From contig NZ_WHUF01000004.1 of the NCBI RefSeq assembly GCF_009380165.1, positions 558,001-622,000 of the forward strand: 64,000 bases of DNA, in the 5' to 3' direction. This stretch comes from Rugamonas rivuli (GTDB lineage Bacteria; Pseudomonadota; Gammaproteobacteria; Burkholderiales; Burkholderiaceae_D). Each line of letters opens with the position of its first letter. Positions within the stretch are counted from its first letter, which is position 1. Below are positions 49,460-58,429 of this stretch, piece after piece. Below the pieces are notes generated by a model. The model was not told where the DNA came from. It ran no database searches and saw only the letters and a program-made list of their open reading frames with translations. A program made the position numbers and the translations under genes.

Positions 49460-50767
49460 ATGACTACGACTTCCAGGAACCAGGTTTCAAAAAACGACGA
49501 GTTGTTCGAACGCGCCCAGAAAACCACGCCCGGCGGCGTCAACTCGCCGGTGCGCGCTTTCCGCTCGGTGGGCGGCACGCCGCGCTTCATCACCCGCGCC
49601 GAAGGCCCGTACTTCTGGGACGCGGACGACAAGCGCTACATCGACTATATCGGTTCCTGGGGTCCGGCGATCGTCGGCCACGCGCATCCGGTGGTGGTCA
49701 AGGCGGTGCAGGAAGCGGCCGCGCGCGGCCTGTCGTTCGGCGCGCCGACCGAGGGCGAGATCCTGATGGCCGAGGAAATCTGCCGCCTGGTGCCATCGAT
49801 CGAGCAGGTGCGCCTGGTTTCGTCGGGCACCGAGGCGACCATGAGCGCGCTGCGCCTGGCACGCGGCGCCACGGGCCGCGACAAGATCATCAAGTTCGAA
49901 GGCTGCTACCACGGCCACGCCGATTCGCTGCTGGTCAAGGCGGGCAGCGGCCTGCTCACCTTCGGCAATCCGACGTCGGCCGGCGTGCCTGAGGACTTCG
50001 TCAAGCACACGCTGGTGCTGGACTATAACAACGTGGCCCAGCTGGAGCAGGCGTTCGCGGAATTCGGCGACGAAATCGCCTGCGTGATCGTCGAGCCGGT
50101 GGCCGGCAATATGAACCTGATCAAGGCTTCTGAAGCCTTCCTGCAGGCGATGCGTGCGCTGTGCACCAAGCATGGTTCGGTGCTGATCTTCGACGAAGTG
50201 ATGTGCGGCTTCCGCGTGGCGCTGGGCGGCGCGCAGGAACTGTACGGCATCAAGCCGGACCTGACGGCGCTGGGCAAGGTGATCGGCGGCGGCCTGCCGG
50301 TGGCGGCCTTCGGCGGCAGCGCCGAGTTGATGAGCAAGATGGCGCCGCTGGGCGCCGTCTACCAGGCGGGTACGTTGTCGGGCAATCCGGTGGCGGTGGC
50401 GGCGGGCATGACGACGCTGAAGATCATCCAGCAGCCGGGCTTCTACCAGCAATTGAGCGCGACGGCTGCGCGTCTGGCGGCCGGTTTGACCAAGGCGGCC
50501 AAGGATGCGGGCATCGTGTTCTGCGCGGATGCGGTGGGCGGCATGTTCGGCCTGTACTTCAGCGAGACGCCGCCGAACAACTACGCCGAGATGATGGCGG
50601 GCGACCGCGCGCGCTTCAACGTGTTCTTCCACGCGATGCTGGATGAAGGCGTGTACTTCGCGCCGGCCGCGTTCGAGGCGGGCTTCGTCTCGGCGCAGCA
50701 CAGCGATGCGGTGATCGACGAAACCATCGCCGCCGCCGCCCGCGTGTTCAAGAAGCTGGCAGCTTAA
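49460..50767 (+). CDS. hemL: Glutamate-1-semialdehyde 2,1-aminomutase
   Basis: PLP enzyme of 435 residues that makes 5-aminolevulinate in the C5 route to heme. Seen: ERAQKTTPGGVNSPVRAF, SSGTEATMSALRLARG, FEGCYHGHADSLL, IFDEVMCGFRVALGG and the PLP lysine K273 in LTALGKVIGGGLP, then YQAGTLSGNPVA. Complete and canonical. The 3' end overlaps the convergent ABC ATPase stop by four bases (TTAA, 50764-50767). Confidence 0.97.
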   Translation: MTTTSRNQVSKNDELFERAQKTTPGGVNSPVRAFRSVGGTPRFITRAEGPYFWDADDKRYIDYIGSWGPAIVGHAHPVVVKAVQEAAARGLSFGAPTEGEILMAEEICRLVPSIEQVRLVSSGTEATMSALRLARGATGRDKIIKFEGCYHGHADSLLVKAGSGLLTFGNPTSAGVPEDFVKHTLVLDYNNVAQLEQAFAEFGDEIACVIVEPVAGNMNLIKASEAFLQAMRALCTKHGSVLIFDEVMCGFRVALGGAQELYGIKPDLTALGKVIGGGLPVAAFGGSAELMSKMAPLGAVYQAGTLSGNPVAVAAGMTTLKIIQQPGFYQQLSATAARLAAGLTKAAKDAGIVFCADAVGGMFGLYFSETPPNNYAEMMAGDRARFNVFFHAMLDEGVYFAPAAFEAGFVSAQHSDAVIDETIAAAARVFKKLAA

Positions 50768-52074
50768 GTCTCGTCTTCCTCGTCCTCTTCGGACAGCTGG
50801 ATCACGCCGGTGTTGAAGTTGTATTCGAACAGGTCGCCGTAGCGGCCCCACTCGATGGCCACGCGCAGTGCGCGCTCGGCCTCTTCTTCACTGAGCGTGA
50901 AGCGCAGCAGCTTGAGGAACAGATCCTCCGGCAGGTCGCCTGACTTGTCCTGCTGCAGACCATGGCAGATGTAGGCGATCAGCGGCACATGCTCCAGCAG
51001 CTGCTTGCCGAAGATCTCCTGGCGCTCGGTGTTGGTCGCCGCAGCGTACCGGCCGCCCAGGTCCGTCAGCAGGATGTCGCCGTTGGTCAGGTAGGCAAAA
51101 CCCAGCAGGATCAAGCCATTCAGCACTTCCAGCAGCTCGGCGTCGGTCAGCTCCGTCTCTTCCGCCAGCTGCGGCAGGTCGGCGCGGCCGGAGAACGGTT
51201 CCTCGCCCAGCAATTCCAGAATACCTTCCATGTGCGCGATGTCGGCCTGCGGCAGGCGGTCGCCCAGCTGCAGCTTGACTTCCTTCTCGCTGATCAGGCC
51301 ACGGCGGCCGGCGCCGGCGGTCATCAGCTCATACACCTTGTCGATCAGCTGGCGCACTTCCGGCCCCTCGGCCTTGCGCGGTTGCGGCAGCGATATCGGC
51401 AGCTCGGCGCGCACGCGGCCTGGGTCGCTGGCGAAAATCAGCACGCGGTCGGCCATCATCACCGCTTCCTCGATATTGTGCGACACCACCAGGATCGCCT
51501 TGGTCGGGATCTGGCCGGACTGCCACAGCTCCAGGATCTCTTCGCGCAGGCGCTCGCCGGTCAGCACGTCCAGCGCGGAAAACGCCTCGTCCATCAGCAG
51601 CACTTCCGGCTCCATCACCAGTGCGCGGGCGATGCCGACGCGCTGGCGCATGCCGCCCGACAGCTCGCGCGGCAGCGCGCCTTCGAAGCCCGACAGGCCA
51701 ATCAGATCGATCACCTTTTCGGCGCGGCGCGCGCGTTCATCCGCCGGCATACCCTGCGCCTCCAGCCCCAGCTCGACATTCTTCTGCACCGTCAGCCAAG
51801 GGAACAGCGCGAACGACTGGAACACCATGCGGATGCCTCGCGCCGTGCCGTACAGCGGCATGCCGCGATACAGCACCTGGCCTGCATCGGCCTGGATCAG
51901 GCCCGCCATGATGCGCAGCATGGTCGACTTGCCGGAGCCGGACTGGCCCAGCAGCGCGACGATCTCGCCTTCGTTCAGCGTGAAGTCCACGCCTTCCAGC
52001 ACCGAGCGCGCGGAGCCGTCGGCTGCGCGGAAGTGTTTGCCGACCGATTTCAGTTCGACGATAGGAGTGCTCAT
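50764..52074 (-). CDS. ABC transporter ATP-binding protein with AAA-associated C-terminal domain
   Basis: 436-residue ATPase of the nitrate/sulfonate/bicarbonate (NrtD/TauB-like) group. Walker A LLGQSGSGKST near residue 43, signature ELSGGMRQRVGIARAL, Walker B VLLMDEAFSALD, switch His in VVSHNIEEAVMMADR. Residues about 260-436 form an extra C-terminal domain (AAA-associated type) with an acidic tail ending EEDEEDET, likely regulatory. The permease gene precedes it by nine bases. No periplasmic binding protein is encoded alongside, so the substrate cannot be assigned. Confidence 0.9.
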   Translation of the reverse strand: MSTPIVELKSVGKHFRAADGSARSVLEGVDFTLNEGEIVALLGQSGSGKSTMLRIMAGLIQADAGQVLYRGMPLYGTARGIRMVFQSFALFPWLTVQKNVELGLEAQGMPADERARRAEKVIDLIGLSGFEGALPRELSGGMRQRVGIARALVMEPEVLLMDEAFSALDVLTGERLREEILELWQSGQIPTKAILVVSHNIEEAVMMADRVLIFASDPGRVRAELPISLPQPRKAEGPEVRQLIDKVYELMTAGAGRRGLISEKEVKLQLGDRLPQADIAHMEGILELLGEEPFSGRADLPQLAEETELTDAELLEVLNGLILLGFAYLTNGDILLTDLGGRYAAATNTERQEIFGKQLLEHVPLIAYICHGLQQDKSGDLPEDLFLKLLRFTLSEEEAERALRVAIEWGRYGDLFEYNFNTGVIQLSEEDEEDET

Positions 52075-52083
52075 AATTCGATC

Positions 52084-53814
52084 CTAGAAATGCAGCCGGC
52101 TCTCGGCCATGGTGTACAGGCGGCGCCAGACGAAGTGGTTGAAGCCCATGACGAAGATGCACATGATGCCGATGCCCAGCGCGATGCGCGGGAAGTCGCC
52201 GGCGGTGGTCATCTCCTGGATGTAGCTGCCGATGCCGTGGGCCCTCAACGAGGTCGGCCCCCAGCTGACGCATTCGGCCACGATGCTGGCGTTCCACGAG
52301 CCGCCGGTGGCGGTGATGGCGCCGGTGACGAAGCTGGGGAAAATCGCCGGCAGCAGGTAGCGGCGCCATTTGAGCCAGCCGGTCAGGCCGAAGTTCTTGG
52401 CGGCGTGACGCAGCTCGGTCGGTATCGTCGAGGCGCCGGCGATCACGTTAAACAGCAGATACCACTGGGTGCCGAGGATCATCAGCGGCGACAGCCAGAT
52501 GTCCGGGTTCAGGTGGTAGCGCACGATCAGCACCACCGCCACCGGGAACACCAGGTTGCTCGGGAAGGCGGCCAGGAACTGCGCCACCGCCTGCGTGCGC
52601 GAGGCCCATCGCGGGCTCATGCCGATCCACACGCCGACCGGCACCCACACCAGCGCAGCCAGCACCAGCAACACGATCACGCGCGCCAGCGTGTACAAGC
52701 CTAGCACGAACACATGTCCTACTTCGGTCCACCCCACTTCGGTGCTGATGAAGTGGCCCAGGCTCCACAAGGCGTAGAACACCACGGCGGCGATCACCGC
52801 ATCCCACACGCGCTGCGGCACCATCGACGGCTGGTCGCGGCGGGCGCGGATCGAGGTGCCGTCGTGGCCGAGGCGGAACAGCGCGATGGAGCGCGACAGC
52901 ATGGCGCCGAACCATTCGACCATGGCCTGTGTGCGCTCGGTGCGGCGCAGCCAGGTGAGCAGCCACGATTGCTGGGCGGTGTCGCTGCCGGTTTCCTCGA
53001 AGCGGAACTTGTCGGCCCAGGCCAGCAAAGGGCGGAAGAACAGTTGGTCGTACATCAGCACCGCCACCAGCATGGCGCCGATGGCCCAGCCGATGGCGCC
53101 CATGTCGCTGTTGGCGATGGCCAGCGCGATGTAGGAACCGATGCCGGGCAGCTTGATGTCCTGGCCGGAGACCGAAATCGCTTCCGACGCCACCACGAAG
53201 AACCAGCCGCCGGACATCGACATCATCATGTTCCACAGCAGGCCGGGCATGGCGAACGGCAGTTCCAGGCGCCAGAAGCGCTGCCAGCCCGACAGCTGGA
53301 ACACGCTGGCCGCCTCCGACAGTTCGGCCGGCACGGAACGGAAGCCCTGGTAGGCGGAAAACGCCATGTTCCAGGCTTGCGAGGTGAAGATGGCGAAGAT
53401 GGCGGCGCACTCCACGCCCAGCAGGTTGCCGGGGAAGAGCGCGATGAAGGCCGTCACGGTGATCGACAGGAAGCCCAGGATGGGGATGGACTGCAGGATG
53501 TCGAGCAGCGGCACCAGCACTTTTTCGGCCAGGCGGTATTTGGTGGTGAGGGCGGCGAACACGCAGCTGAAGATCACCGACGCACCCATCGCGATGAACA
53601 TGCGCAGCGTGGTGCGCAGCAGGTAGTAAGGCAGGTAGCTCGGCTCCAGCGACAGCGGCAAGGCCTGGCCCAGTTCATACGGGCGGGCCATTTGCTGGCT
53701 GCCGTAGGCCATCAGGACGAACAGTGCCAATACGATGGGCAGCAGGGCCCAGTCCCAGCGGTTGCCGCCGGCTTCGACCACCTGACGGGGGAAAAATTGC
53801 CGTTTCTTGATCAT
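52084..53814 (-). CDS. Fused two-domain ABC transporter permease
   Basis: 576-residue inner-membrane protein with two BPD_transp_1 domains in one chain. First EAA-like loop: VPAELSEAASVFQLSGWQRF; second: IPTELRHAAKNFGLTGWLKW, each followed by L-P-x-x-x-P (ELPFAMPG, YLLPAIFPS). About twelve transmembrane helices. ATG 53814 gives MIKKRQFFP; the open frame extends to 53877 but those residues look unrelated. Forms the membrane part for the ATPase at 50764-52074. Fusion of both permease halves means the pair could form a full importer, apart from the missing binding protein. Confidence 0.9.
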   Translation of the reverse strand: MIKKRQFFPRQVVEAGGNRWDWALLPIVLALFVLMAYGSQQMARPYELGQALPLSLEPSYLPYYLLRTTLRMFIAMGASVIFSCVFAALTTKYRLAEKVLVPLLDILQSIPILGFLSITVTAFIALFPGNLLGVECAAIFAIFTSQAWNMAFSAYQGFRSVPAELSEAASVFQLSGWQRFWRLELPFAMPGLLWNMMMSMSGGWFFVVASEAISVSGQDIKLPGIGSYIALAIANSDMGAIGWAIGAMLVAVLMYDQLFFRPLLAWADKFRFEETGSDTAQQSWLLTWLRRTERTQAMVEWFGAMLSRSIALFRLGHDGTSIRARRDQPSMVPQRVWDAVIAAVVFYALWSLGHFISTEVGWTEVGHVFVLGLYTLARVIVLLVLAALVWVPVGVWIGMSPRWASRTQAVAQFLAAFPSNLVFPVAVVLIVRYHLNPDIWLSPLMILGTQWYLLFNVIAGASTIPTELRHAAKNFGLTGWLKWRRYLLPAIFPSFVTGAITATGGSWNASIVAECVSWGPTSLRAHGIGSYIQEMTTAGDFPRIALGIGIMCIFVMGFNHFVWRRLYTMAESRLHF

Positions 53815-53922
53815 GTGTGTGCTTTCTTCGGCCAAGATACCCGATGCGAATGACCGGAGAGTGACGCAGGCCGCCATTCTAAAGGATATCGTAAGTCAAA
53901 TTTATTACAGTCGTGAAAGTTG

Positions 53923-53966
53923 GTGACTATTTGCGGCCCTTGTAGCGGGCATAATTCAGTGACTAT
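53923..53966. other. Direct repeat GTGACTAT in a divergent intergenic region
   Basis: GTGACTAT occurs at 53923-53930 and 53959-53966, 36 bases apart (start to start), between the divergent permease and the 53986 gene. A possible -10 (CATAAT, 53950-53955) lies between them. Could be an operator; low confidence. Confidence 0.25.
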
Positions 53967-53985
53967 CGAATTAATATTGCGGGTT

Positions 53986-54489
53986 ATGAAACTGATCGCC
54001 GAAAAACGGTCCAAAACGGACAAATACGATGTGCTGCGCTTCGTGCGCAACAATGGCAGCTGTACCGACACGGTGATGCCGCGCCAGGGTATTTTGCCGC
54101 ACGATCTGCTGCATTACGTGGTGGAGTCGGCTTTGCCGCTGCGGCACGGCTTCCTCAGCCTGCTGGCGCGCGGCGCCGACGCGCAGTTCGTCATGGAGGC
54201 GGTGCACGACGCGGCCAACAAGGATGTGGCGACCGAGGCGGTGCAGGCGGAAGCGATCGTCGAGGGTTTGCAGGCGCAGTTGTGGTCGGGCACGTTCGAC
54301 GAGGAAGCCTTCCTTGCCGGCGCCGCCTCGGCCTGCACGGCGCGCGACAAGCAGCCGTTCGACTTCAGCAAGGTCGGCATCGACATCAAGGCGGCCCTGT
54401 ACGACCGCGCACTGTCGCTGAACGAAAAATGGAATACCGCGCCCTACTTCAGCACGCTGTCACTGGAATTCAGCCCGCAGCTGGTGTAA
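53986..54489 (+). CDS. Hypothetical protein, unrecognised family
   Basis: 167 residues from ATG 53986 (MKLIAEKRSKTDKYD); a GTG at 53920 in the same frame would add poorly conserved-looking residues over the likely promoter. Predicted soluble and mostly helical: LPHDLLHYVVESALPLRHGFL, FVMEAVHDAANKDVATEA, then AFLAGAASACTARDKQPFDF. No signal peptide, no known catalytic motif. Single gene convergent with corA (three-base gap). I cannot assign a function. Confidence 0.68.
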   Translation: MKLIAEKRSKTDKYDVLRFVRNNGSCTDTVMPRQGILPHDLLHYVVESALPLRHGFLSLLARGADAQFVMEAVHDAANKDVATEAVQAEAIVEGLQAQLWSGTFDEEAFLAGAASACTARDKQPFDFSKVGIDIKAALYDRALSLNEKWNTAPYFSTLSLEFSPQLV

Positions 54490-54492
54490 AGC

Positions 54493-55458
54493 TTACTTCA
54501 ACCACCCACGGCGGCGGAAGTACCAGAACGGGGCGATGGCGCTGGTGATCATCAGGACGATGGCGAACGGGTAGCCCAATTGCCACTCCAGCTCCGGCAG
54601 CCACTTGAAGTTCATGCCGTAGATCGAGGCGATCAGGGTCGGCGGCAGGAAGGCTACGCTGGCCACCGAGAAGATCTTGATGATCTTGTTCTGGTTGATG
54701 TTGATGAAGCCGACCGTGGCGTCCATCAGGAAGTTGATCTTGTCGAACAGGAAGGACGTGTGGCCGTCCAGCGATTCGATGTCGCGCAGAATCTGGCGCG
54801 CTTCCTCGAACTGCTCCGAATTCAGCAAACGCCCGCGCATCAAGAAGCTGACCGCGCGCCGCGTATCCATCATGTTGCGGCGGATGCGGCCGTTCAAGTC
54901 TTCCTCGTGGGCGATGGCGTTCAGCGCGGCGGCCGCGTCCTGGTCGGTGAACTCTTCCTGCAGCACCCGGCCGCTGACTTCTTCCAGGTTCTGGTAAATG
55001 CCTTCGAGCGCGTCGGCCGAATACTCGGCGTCGGTCGCGTACAGGTCCAGCAGCACGTCCATGTAGTCGGCGATCGAACCGGGCCGCGAGCGGGCGCGCA
55101 TGCGCACCAGGCGGAACACCGGCAGGTCGTCGGTGTGCACCGAGAACAGCATCTTGCGCGCCAGGATGAAGGCCACCGTGACGATGCGCGACGGGCCGTC
55201 CTCTTCTTCCAGCAAAAAGTCGGTGCGCAGGTGCAGGTCGCCGTTTTCCGCTTCGTAGTAGCGGGCCGACGCTTCGATGTCCTTGACCTCGTCCTCGCCC
55301 GGCAAGGTGACGCCGTAGATGGCTTTGACCCATGCGCGTTCGTCGTCCGTCGGGTCGGTCAGGTCGACCCAGACCGGCTCGACCTGTTCCAGATCGCCGC
55401 GACTGTCGATGGGCACTTGGTTGAGCCGGCCATTCTGGAGAACGAAAACATTAATCAT
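54493..55458 (-). CDS. corA: Magnesium/cobalt transport protein CorA
   Basis: Pentameric divalent-cation channel of 321 residues. The long cytosolic N-terminal domain is followed by two C-terminal membrane helices with the selectivity-filter motif in IYGMNF, just after FLPPTLIAS and before PFAIVLMITSAIAPFWYF. ATG 55458 (MINVFVLQN) is typical of the family; the open frame to 55500 extends beyond it. CorC-type CBS proteins, like that at the window's start, are reported to act with CorA, but the two genes are about 54 kb apart. Confidence 0.95.
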   Translation of the reverse strand: MINVFVLQNGRLNQVPIDSRGDLEQVEPVWVDLTDPTDDERAWVKAIYGVTLPGEDEVKDIEASARYYEAENGDLHLRTDFLLEEEDGPSRIVTVAFILARKMLFSVHTDDLPVFRLVRMRARSRPGSIADYMDVLLDLYATDAEYSADALEGIYQNLEEVSGRVLQEEFTDQDAAAALNAIAHEEDLNGRIRRNMMDTRRAVSFLMRGRLLNSEQFEEARQILRDIESLDGHTSFLFDKINFLMDATVGFININQNKIIKIFSVASVAFLPPTLIASIYGMNFKWLPELEWQLGYPFAIVLMITSAIAPFWYFRRRGWLK

Positions 55459-55539
55459 GGGTACGCGAGCCTTCTGGAAACAGCGCAAGTGTACCCGCAA
55501 AGCCCCTGCCGAGGCCAGCCTGCCATGCGGTTTTTCAGC

Positions 55540-55947
55540 CTAGCGGGTCGCTTTTTCTATCCTTTTGTCGGTGGCCGACTGCGGGGCGGCGTCGGCCGGG
55601 TCCGGCTTGGGCACTTTGGGCGCTTCGATGCCGCGCGTATCGATGGCCTTGACCACCTTGCCGTCCGGGCAGGCGACGTCCGACAGCACGGTTTTGCCGT
55701 CGATGACGCACTTGCGCAGCACGCCGGCCGGCGCCGCCGGCACGGCCGCGGCCGCCGCCGAAGCCGAATCCGATGAAGCAGCCGCAGCACTCGCCGGCGC
55801 CGGCTTGCCGGTCAGCTTGGACAGCCCTTCGGCAAAGAAGTTGCGCTCATGGCGGGCCGACATCAAAAAAGCCATCGCCACCGCCGCCAGCGAAGCCATG
55901 ATGATGGCCACCTGTATCAATCCGAGTCCACGCTGCTTGCTTAACAT
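55540..55947 (-). CDS. Small single-pass membrane protein with DUF4124-like C-terminus
   Basis: 135 residues. An N-terminal hydrophobic helix (GLIQVAIIMASLAAVAMAFL) resembles a type IV pilin-like or pseudopilin-like start, but no G-F-T-L-x-E prepilin motif is seen. An Ala/Ser-rich linker (about 50-70) leads to RKCVIDGKTVLSDVACPDGK, similar to the Cys-containing DUF4124 repeat found in periplasmic proteins. AGGAGG lies five bases before the ATG. It follows mtgA by about ten bases at the end of the minus-strand operon. Function unknown. Confidence 0.78.
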   Translation of the reverse strand: MLSKQRGLGLIQVAIIMASLAAVAMAFLMSARHERNFFAEGLSKLTGKPAPASAAAASSDSASAAAAAVPAAPAGVLRKCVIDGKTVLSDVACPDGKVVKAIDTRGIEAPKVPKPDPADAAPQSATDKRIEKATR

Positions 55948-55956
55948 CGCTGCCTC

Positions 55957-56664
55957 CTAGGGTAATTCAGCCGATCCCATGCGGCGCAAGATCACGCCGG
56001 TGCGCCGCGCCAGATAGCCCGAGTCGCGGTGCTTGTCGAAAAAACGCGGATTGGGCAGCATCACCGCCAGCTTGGCCGCCTGGGCCGCGCCCAGGTTGGC
56101 CGCGCTGATGCCATAGTAATGCCGCGCCGCCGCCTCGGCGCCGAAAGTGCCGGTGCCGAACTCCACCACGTTCAGGTAGATCTCGAAGATGCGTTCCTTG
56201 TCCATCAAGGTTTCCAGCATATAGGTGATGACCAGTTCCTGCCCCTTGCGCACATAGCTGCGCGAGCCGGACAGGAACAAATTCTTGGCCAGCTGCTGGG
56301 TGATGGTCGAGCCGCCCGACACCACCTTGTGTTTCTTGTTGTTCTTCTCGTAGGCCTTTTGCAGCGCCTCCCAGTCGACGCCCTCGTGCTCGGAGAAGTT
56401 GGCGTCCTCGGAGGCGATGATGGCGCGCTTGAGGTTGTTCGAGATGCGGCTGTACGGCACCCACATCTGCTGGATATTGGCGTTGGGATTCTTCTCGCGC
56501 AGCGCCGACTGCTGCTCGCGCATGAAGCTGGTCATCGACGGGTTATGGTCGACCCACCACCAGATCTGCAGGAAGAAATACAGCTGCACGGCCACGACCA
56601 GCAGCAGCGGCACGATGAAGATCCACTTCACCCAGCGCCATTTACCTGACTTGGCCGCGCTCAT
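55957..56664 (-). CDS. mtgA: Monofunctional biosynthetic peptidoglycan transglycosylase
   Basis: GT51 glycan polymerase of 235 residues anchored by one N-terminal helix (WIFIVPLLLVVAVQLYFFL). Motifs: IIASEDANFSEHEG with catalytic Glu, SGGSTITQQLAKNLFLSG, KGQELVITYMLETLMDKERIFEIYLN in segments, and GAEAAARHYYG. It extends glycan strands from lipid II in the periplasm. ATG 56664 overlaps the aroE stop by four bases and is favoured over the open frame to 56721, which lies in aroE. Confidence 0.95.
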   Translation of the reverse strand: MSAAKSGKWRWVKWIFIVPLLLVVAVQLYFFLQIWWWVDHNPSMTSFMREQQSALREKNPNANIQQMWVPYSRISNNLKRAIIASEDANFSEHEGVDWEALQKAYEKNNKKHKVVSGGSTITQQLAKNLFLSGSRSYVRKGQELVITYMLETLMDKERIFEIYLNVVEFGTGTFGAEAAARHYYGISAANLGAAQAAKLAVMLPNPRFFDKHRDSGYLARRTGVILRRMGSAELP

Positions 56665-57479
56665 AGCTGGTCCCGCAGCGATTGCAGCACGCCGGCGGTG
56701 GCCGGCTGCACGCCGCGCCACAGGCTGAAGGCTTCGGCGGCCTGCTCGACCAGCATGCCCAGGCCGTCACGCAAGCGTGCGCCGTGCTGGCCGGCGAACT
56801 GCAAGAATACCGTGGGGGAAGCTGCGTACATCATGTCGTAGGCAAGCGAACCGGGCGCAAATACCGATGCAGGCACCGGCGGCAATTCGGCGCTCAGGCT
56901 GGCAGAGGTGGCGTTGATGACGAGGTCGAACGCGCCGGCTATGTCGGCATAGCCGCAGGCCGACACCACGCCCTCGCCGCCCAGCGCGGCGAACTGTTCC
57001 ACCAGCGCCTCGGCCGTGGCCACGGTGCGGTTGGCGATGACCAGTTGCGCCGGACGATGTTCCAGTATCGGCAGCACCACGCCGCGCGCCGCGCCGCCCG
57101 CACCCAGCAGCAGTACGCGCTTGCCGATGATCTGCACGCCGGCATTGTTGACGATGTCCGCCACCAGCCCGGCGCCGTCGGTGTTGTCGCCGACGATGCC
57201 GTCTTCGGTGAAGTGCAAGGTGTTGACGGCGCCGGCCGCGCGCGCGCGGATGGTCAGCGCCTGCGCCACCTTCACCGCATCCAGCTTGAACGGCACGGTG
57301 ACGTTGGCGCCTTTGCCGCCCTCGGCGATGAAGGCTTGCACGGCGGCGGCGAAACCGTCCACCGGCGCCAGCCGTTTTTCATACGTCAGTGCCTGCCCGG
57401 TTTGCGCCGCGAACGCGGCATGTATCTCGGGTGATTTGCTATGGGCAATCGGATTGCCGAATACGCAGTAGCGGTCCAT
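56661..57479 (-). CDS. aroE: Shikimate dehydrogenase (NADP+)
   Basis: 272-residue enzyme of the shikimate pathway reducing 3-dehydroshikimate. Seen: YCVFGNPIAHSKSPEIH (substrate site), GANVTVPFK with the catalytic Lys, GDNTDGAGLV, LLLGAGGAARGVVLPIL (NADP loop), and VIANRTVATAE. ATG 57479 is the typical start; it overlaps the tonB stop by one base. mtgA follows with a four-base overlap. Confidence 0.96.
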   Translation of the reverse strand: MDRYCVFGNPIAHSKSPEIHAAFAAQTGQALTYEKRLAPVDGFAAAVQAFIAEGGKGANVTVPFKLDAVKVAQALTIRARAAGAVNTLHFTEDGIVGDNTDGAGLVADIVNNAGVQIIGKRVLLLGAGGAARGVVLPILEHRPAQLVIANRTVATAEALVEQFAALGGEGVVSACGYADIAGAFDLVINATSASLSAELPPVPASVFAPGSLAYDMMYAASPTVFLQFAGQHGARLRDGLGMLVEQAAEAFSLWRGVQPATAGVLQSLRDQL

Positions 57480-58366
57480 CAACGTCCTCCGCCGCTCAAG
57501 TCGGCTTGTAATTTGTCTTCGCGGGTGAATTTGAAAGTCGTGACGATCACCCACAGATCGTCGCGGTCGCTCGACAGCATGTTCGGCGGGAACTTGCCGA
57601 ACGGCGCGGCGCGGCGCACGATGTGCATCGCCGCCTCATCCAGCGCCGGATTGCCGGAGCTGCGGTCGACCTTGATGCCGCCATCCTTCTCGTAGATCGT
57701 GCCGTCCTGGAACACCGGGATCGACAGCACCAGCTGGCCGTACAGCTTGCGGCCATTGGCCTGCGGGAAGTTCAGCGTACCGATGTCTTCGATGCGCTTC
57801 TGGATCGATTTATAGTACATCGCGTAGCCCACGCCACGCGTGCTCGGCGTGATGAAGGTTTTCTTCGGACGCTTGTTCTGGTCCTCGATGGTTTCGCTGA
57901 TCTCGGCGGCGCGGCGGGCGATGGCCTTGCTGGCGTCCAGCAGGTCGGCGCCGGTCGGCAGCGGATCGGGCTTGCTCTTTTCCGTCACCGGCGGCGCGAT
58001 GACAGGGGTCTGCTTGGCCGCCTGGGTCAGCAGGTTCTTTTGCTGCTCTTCCAGTTCGGCGATGCGGCGCTTGGCGGCCTTGATGCTGTCGCCGGTTTCC
58101 ATCTTGCGCATGTCCGGCATCGGCGACTTGGAACGGCCCTTGTCGACCGTGCCGCCGCCGTCCAGGTTGGCCTGGGCCAGCGCGTCGGCCTTCAGCGGCG
58201 CCTTGCTGTGCTTGGCGTTCACCAGTATCACTTCCAGCCCCGGATCGGTGGGTTTCACCGGCGCCGGCGTGGGCGCGACAAAGTGCACCGCAAGCAAGGC
58301 GCCATGCGCCATCAGCGAGATGCCGATGGCGAGGTACAGCAAGCGATTTTCTTTGAAAGACTTCAC
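57479..58366 (-). CDS. tonB: TonB-type energy transducer
   Basis: 295-residue protein with an N-terminal signal-anchor helix (LLYLAIGISLMAHGALLAV), a Lys/Gln-rich periplasmic stretch with a helical heptad-like region (SIKAAKRRIAELEEQQ), and a C-terminal domain (GRKLYGQLVLSIPVFQDG through FKFTRED) of TonB type. It lacks the long Pro-Glu/Pro-Lys spacer of E. coli TonB. No ExbB or ExbD gene is beside it, so it must rely on ones elsewhere. Lies 63 bases after the exoribonuclease gene. Confidence 0.88.
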   Translation of the reverse strand: MKSFKENRLLYLAIGISLMAHGALLAVHFVAPTPAPVKPTDPGLEVILVNAKHSKAPLKADALAQANLDGGGTVDKGRSKSPMPDMRKMETGDSIKAAKRRIAELEEQQKNLLTQAAKQTPVIAPPVTEKSKPDPLPTGADLLDASKAIARRAAEISETIEDQNKRPKKTFITPSTRGVGYAMYYKSIQKRIEDIGTLNFPQANGRKLYGQLVLSIPVFQDGTIYEKDGGIKVDRSSGNPALDEAAMHIVRRAAPFGKFPPNMLSSDRDDLWVIVTTFKFTREDKLQADLSGGGR

Positions 58367-58429
58367 GCGAGGCCGGGGTAGAAAAGATAGGGCTGATTTT
58401 ACGTCAAAGCGAACGCGGGGCTGCGGGAT

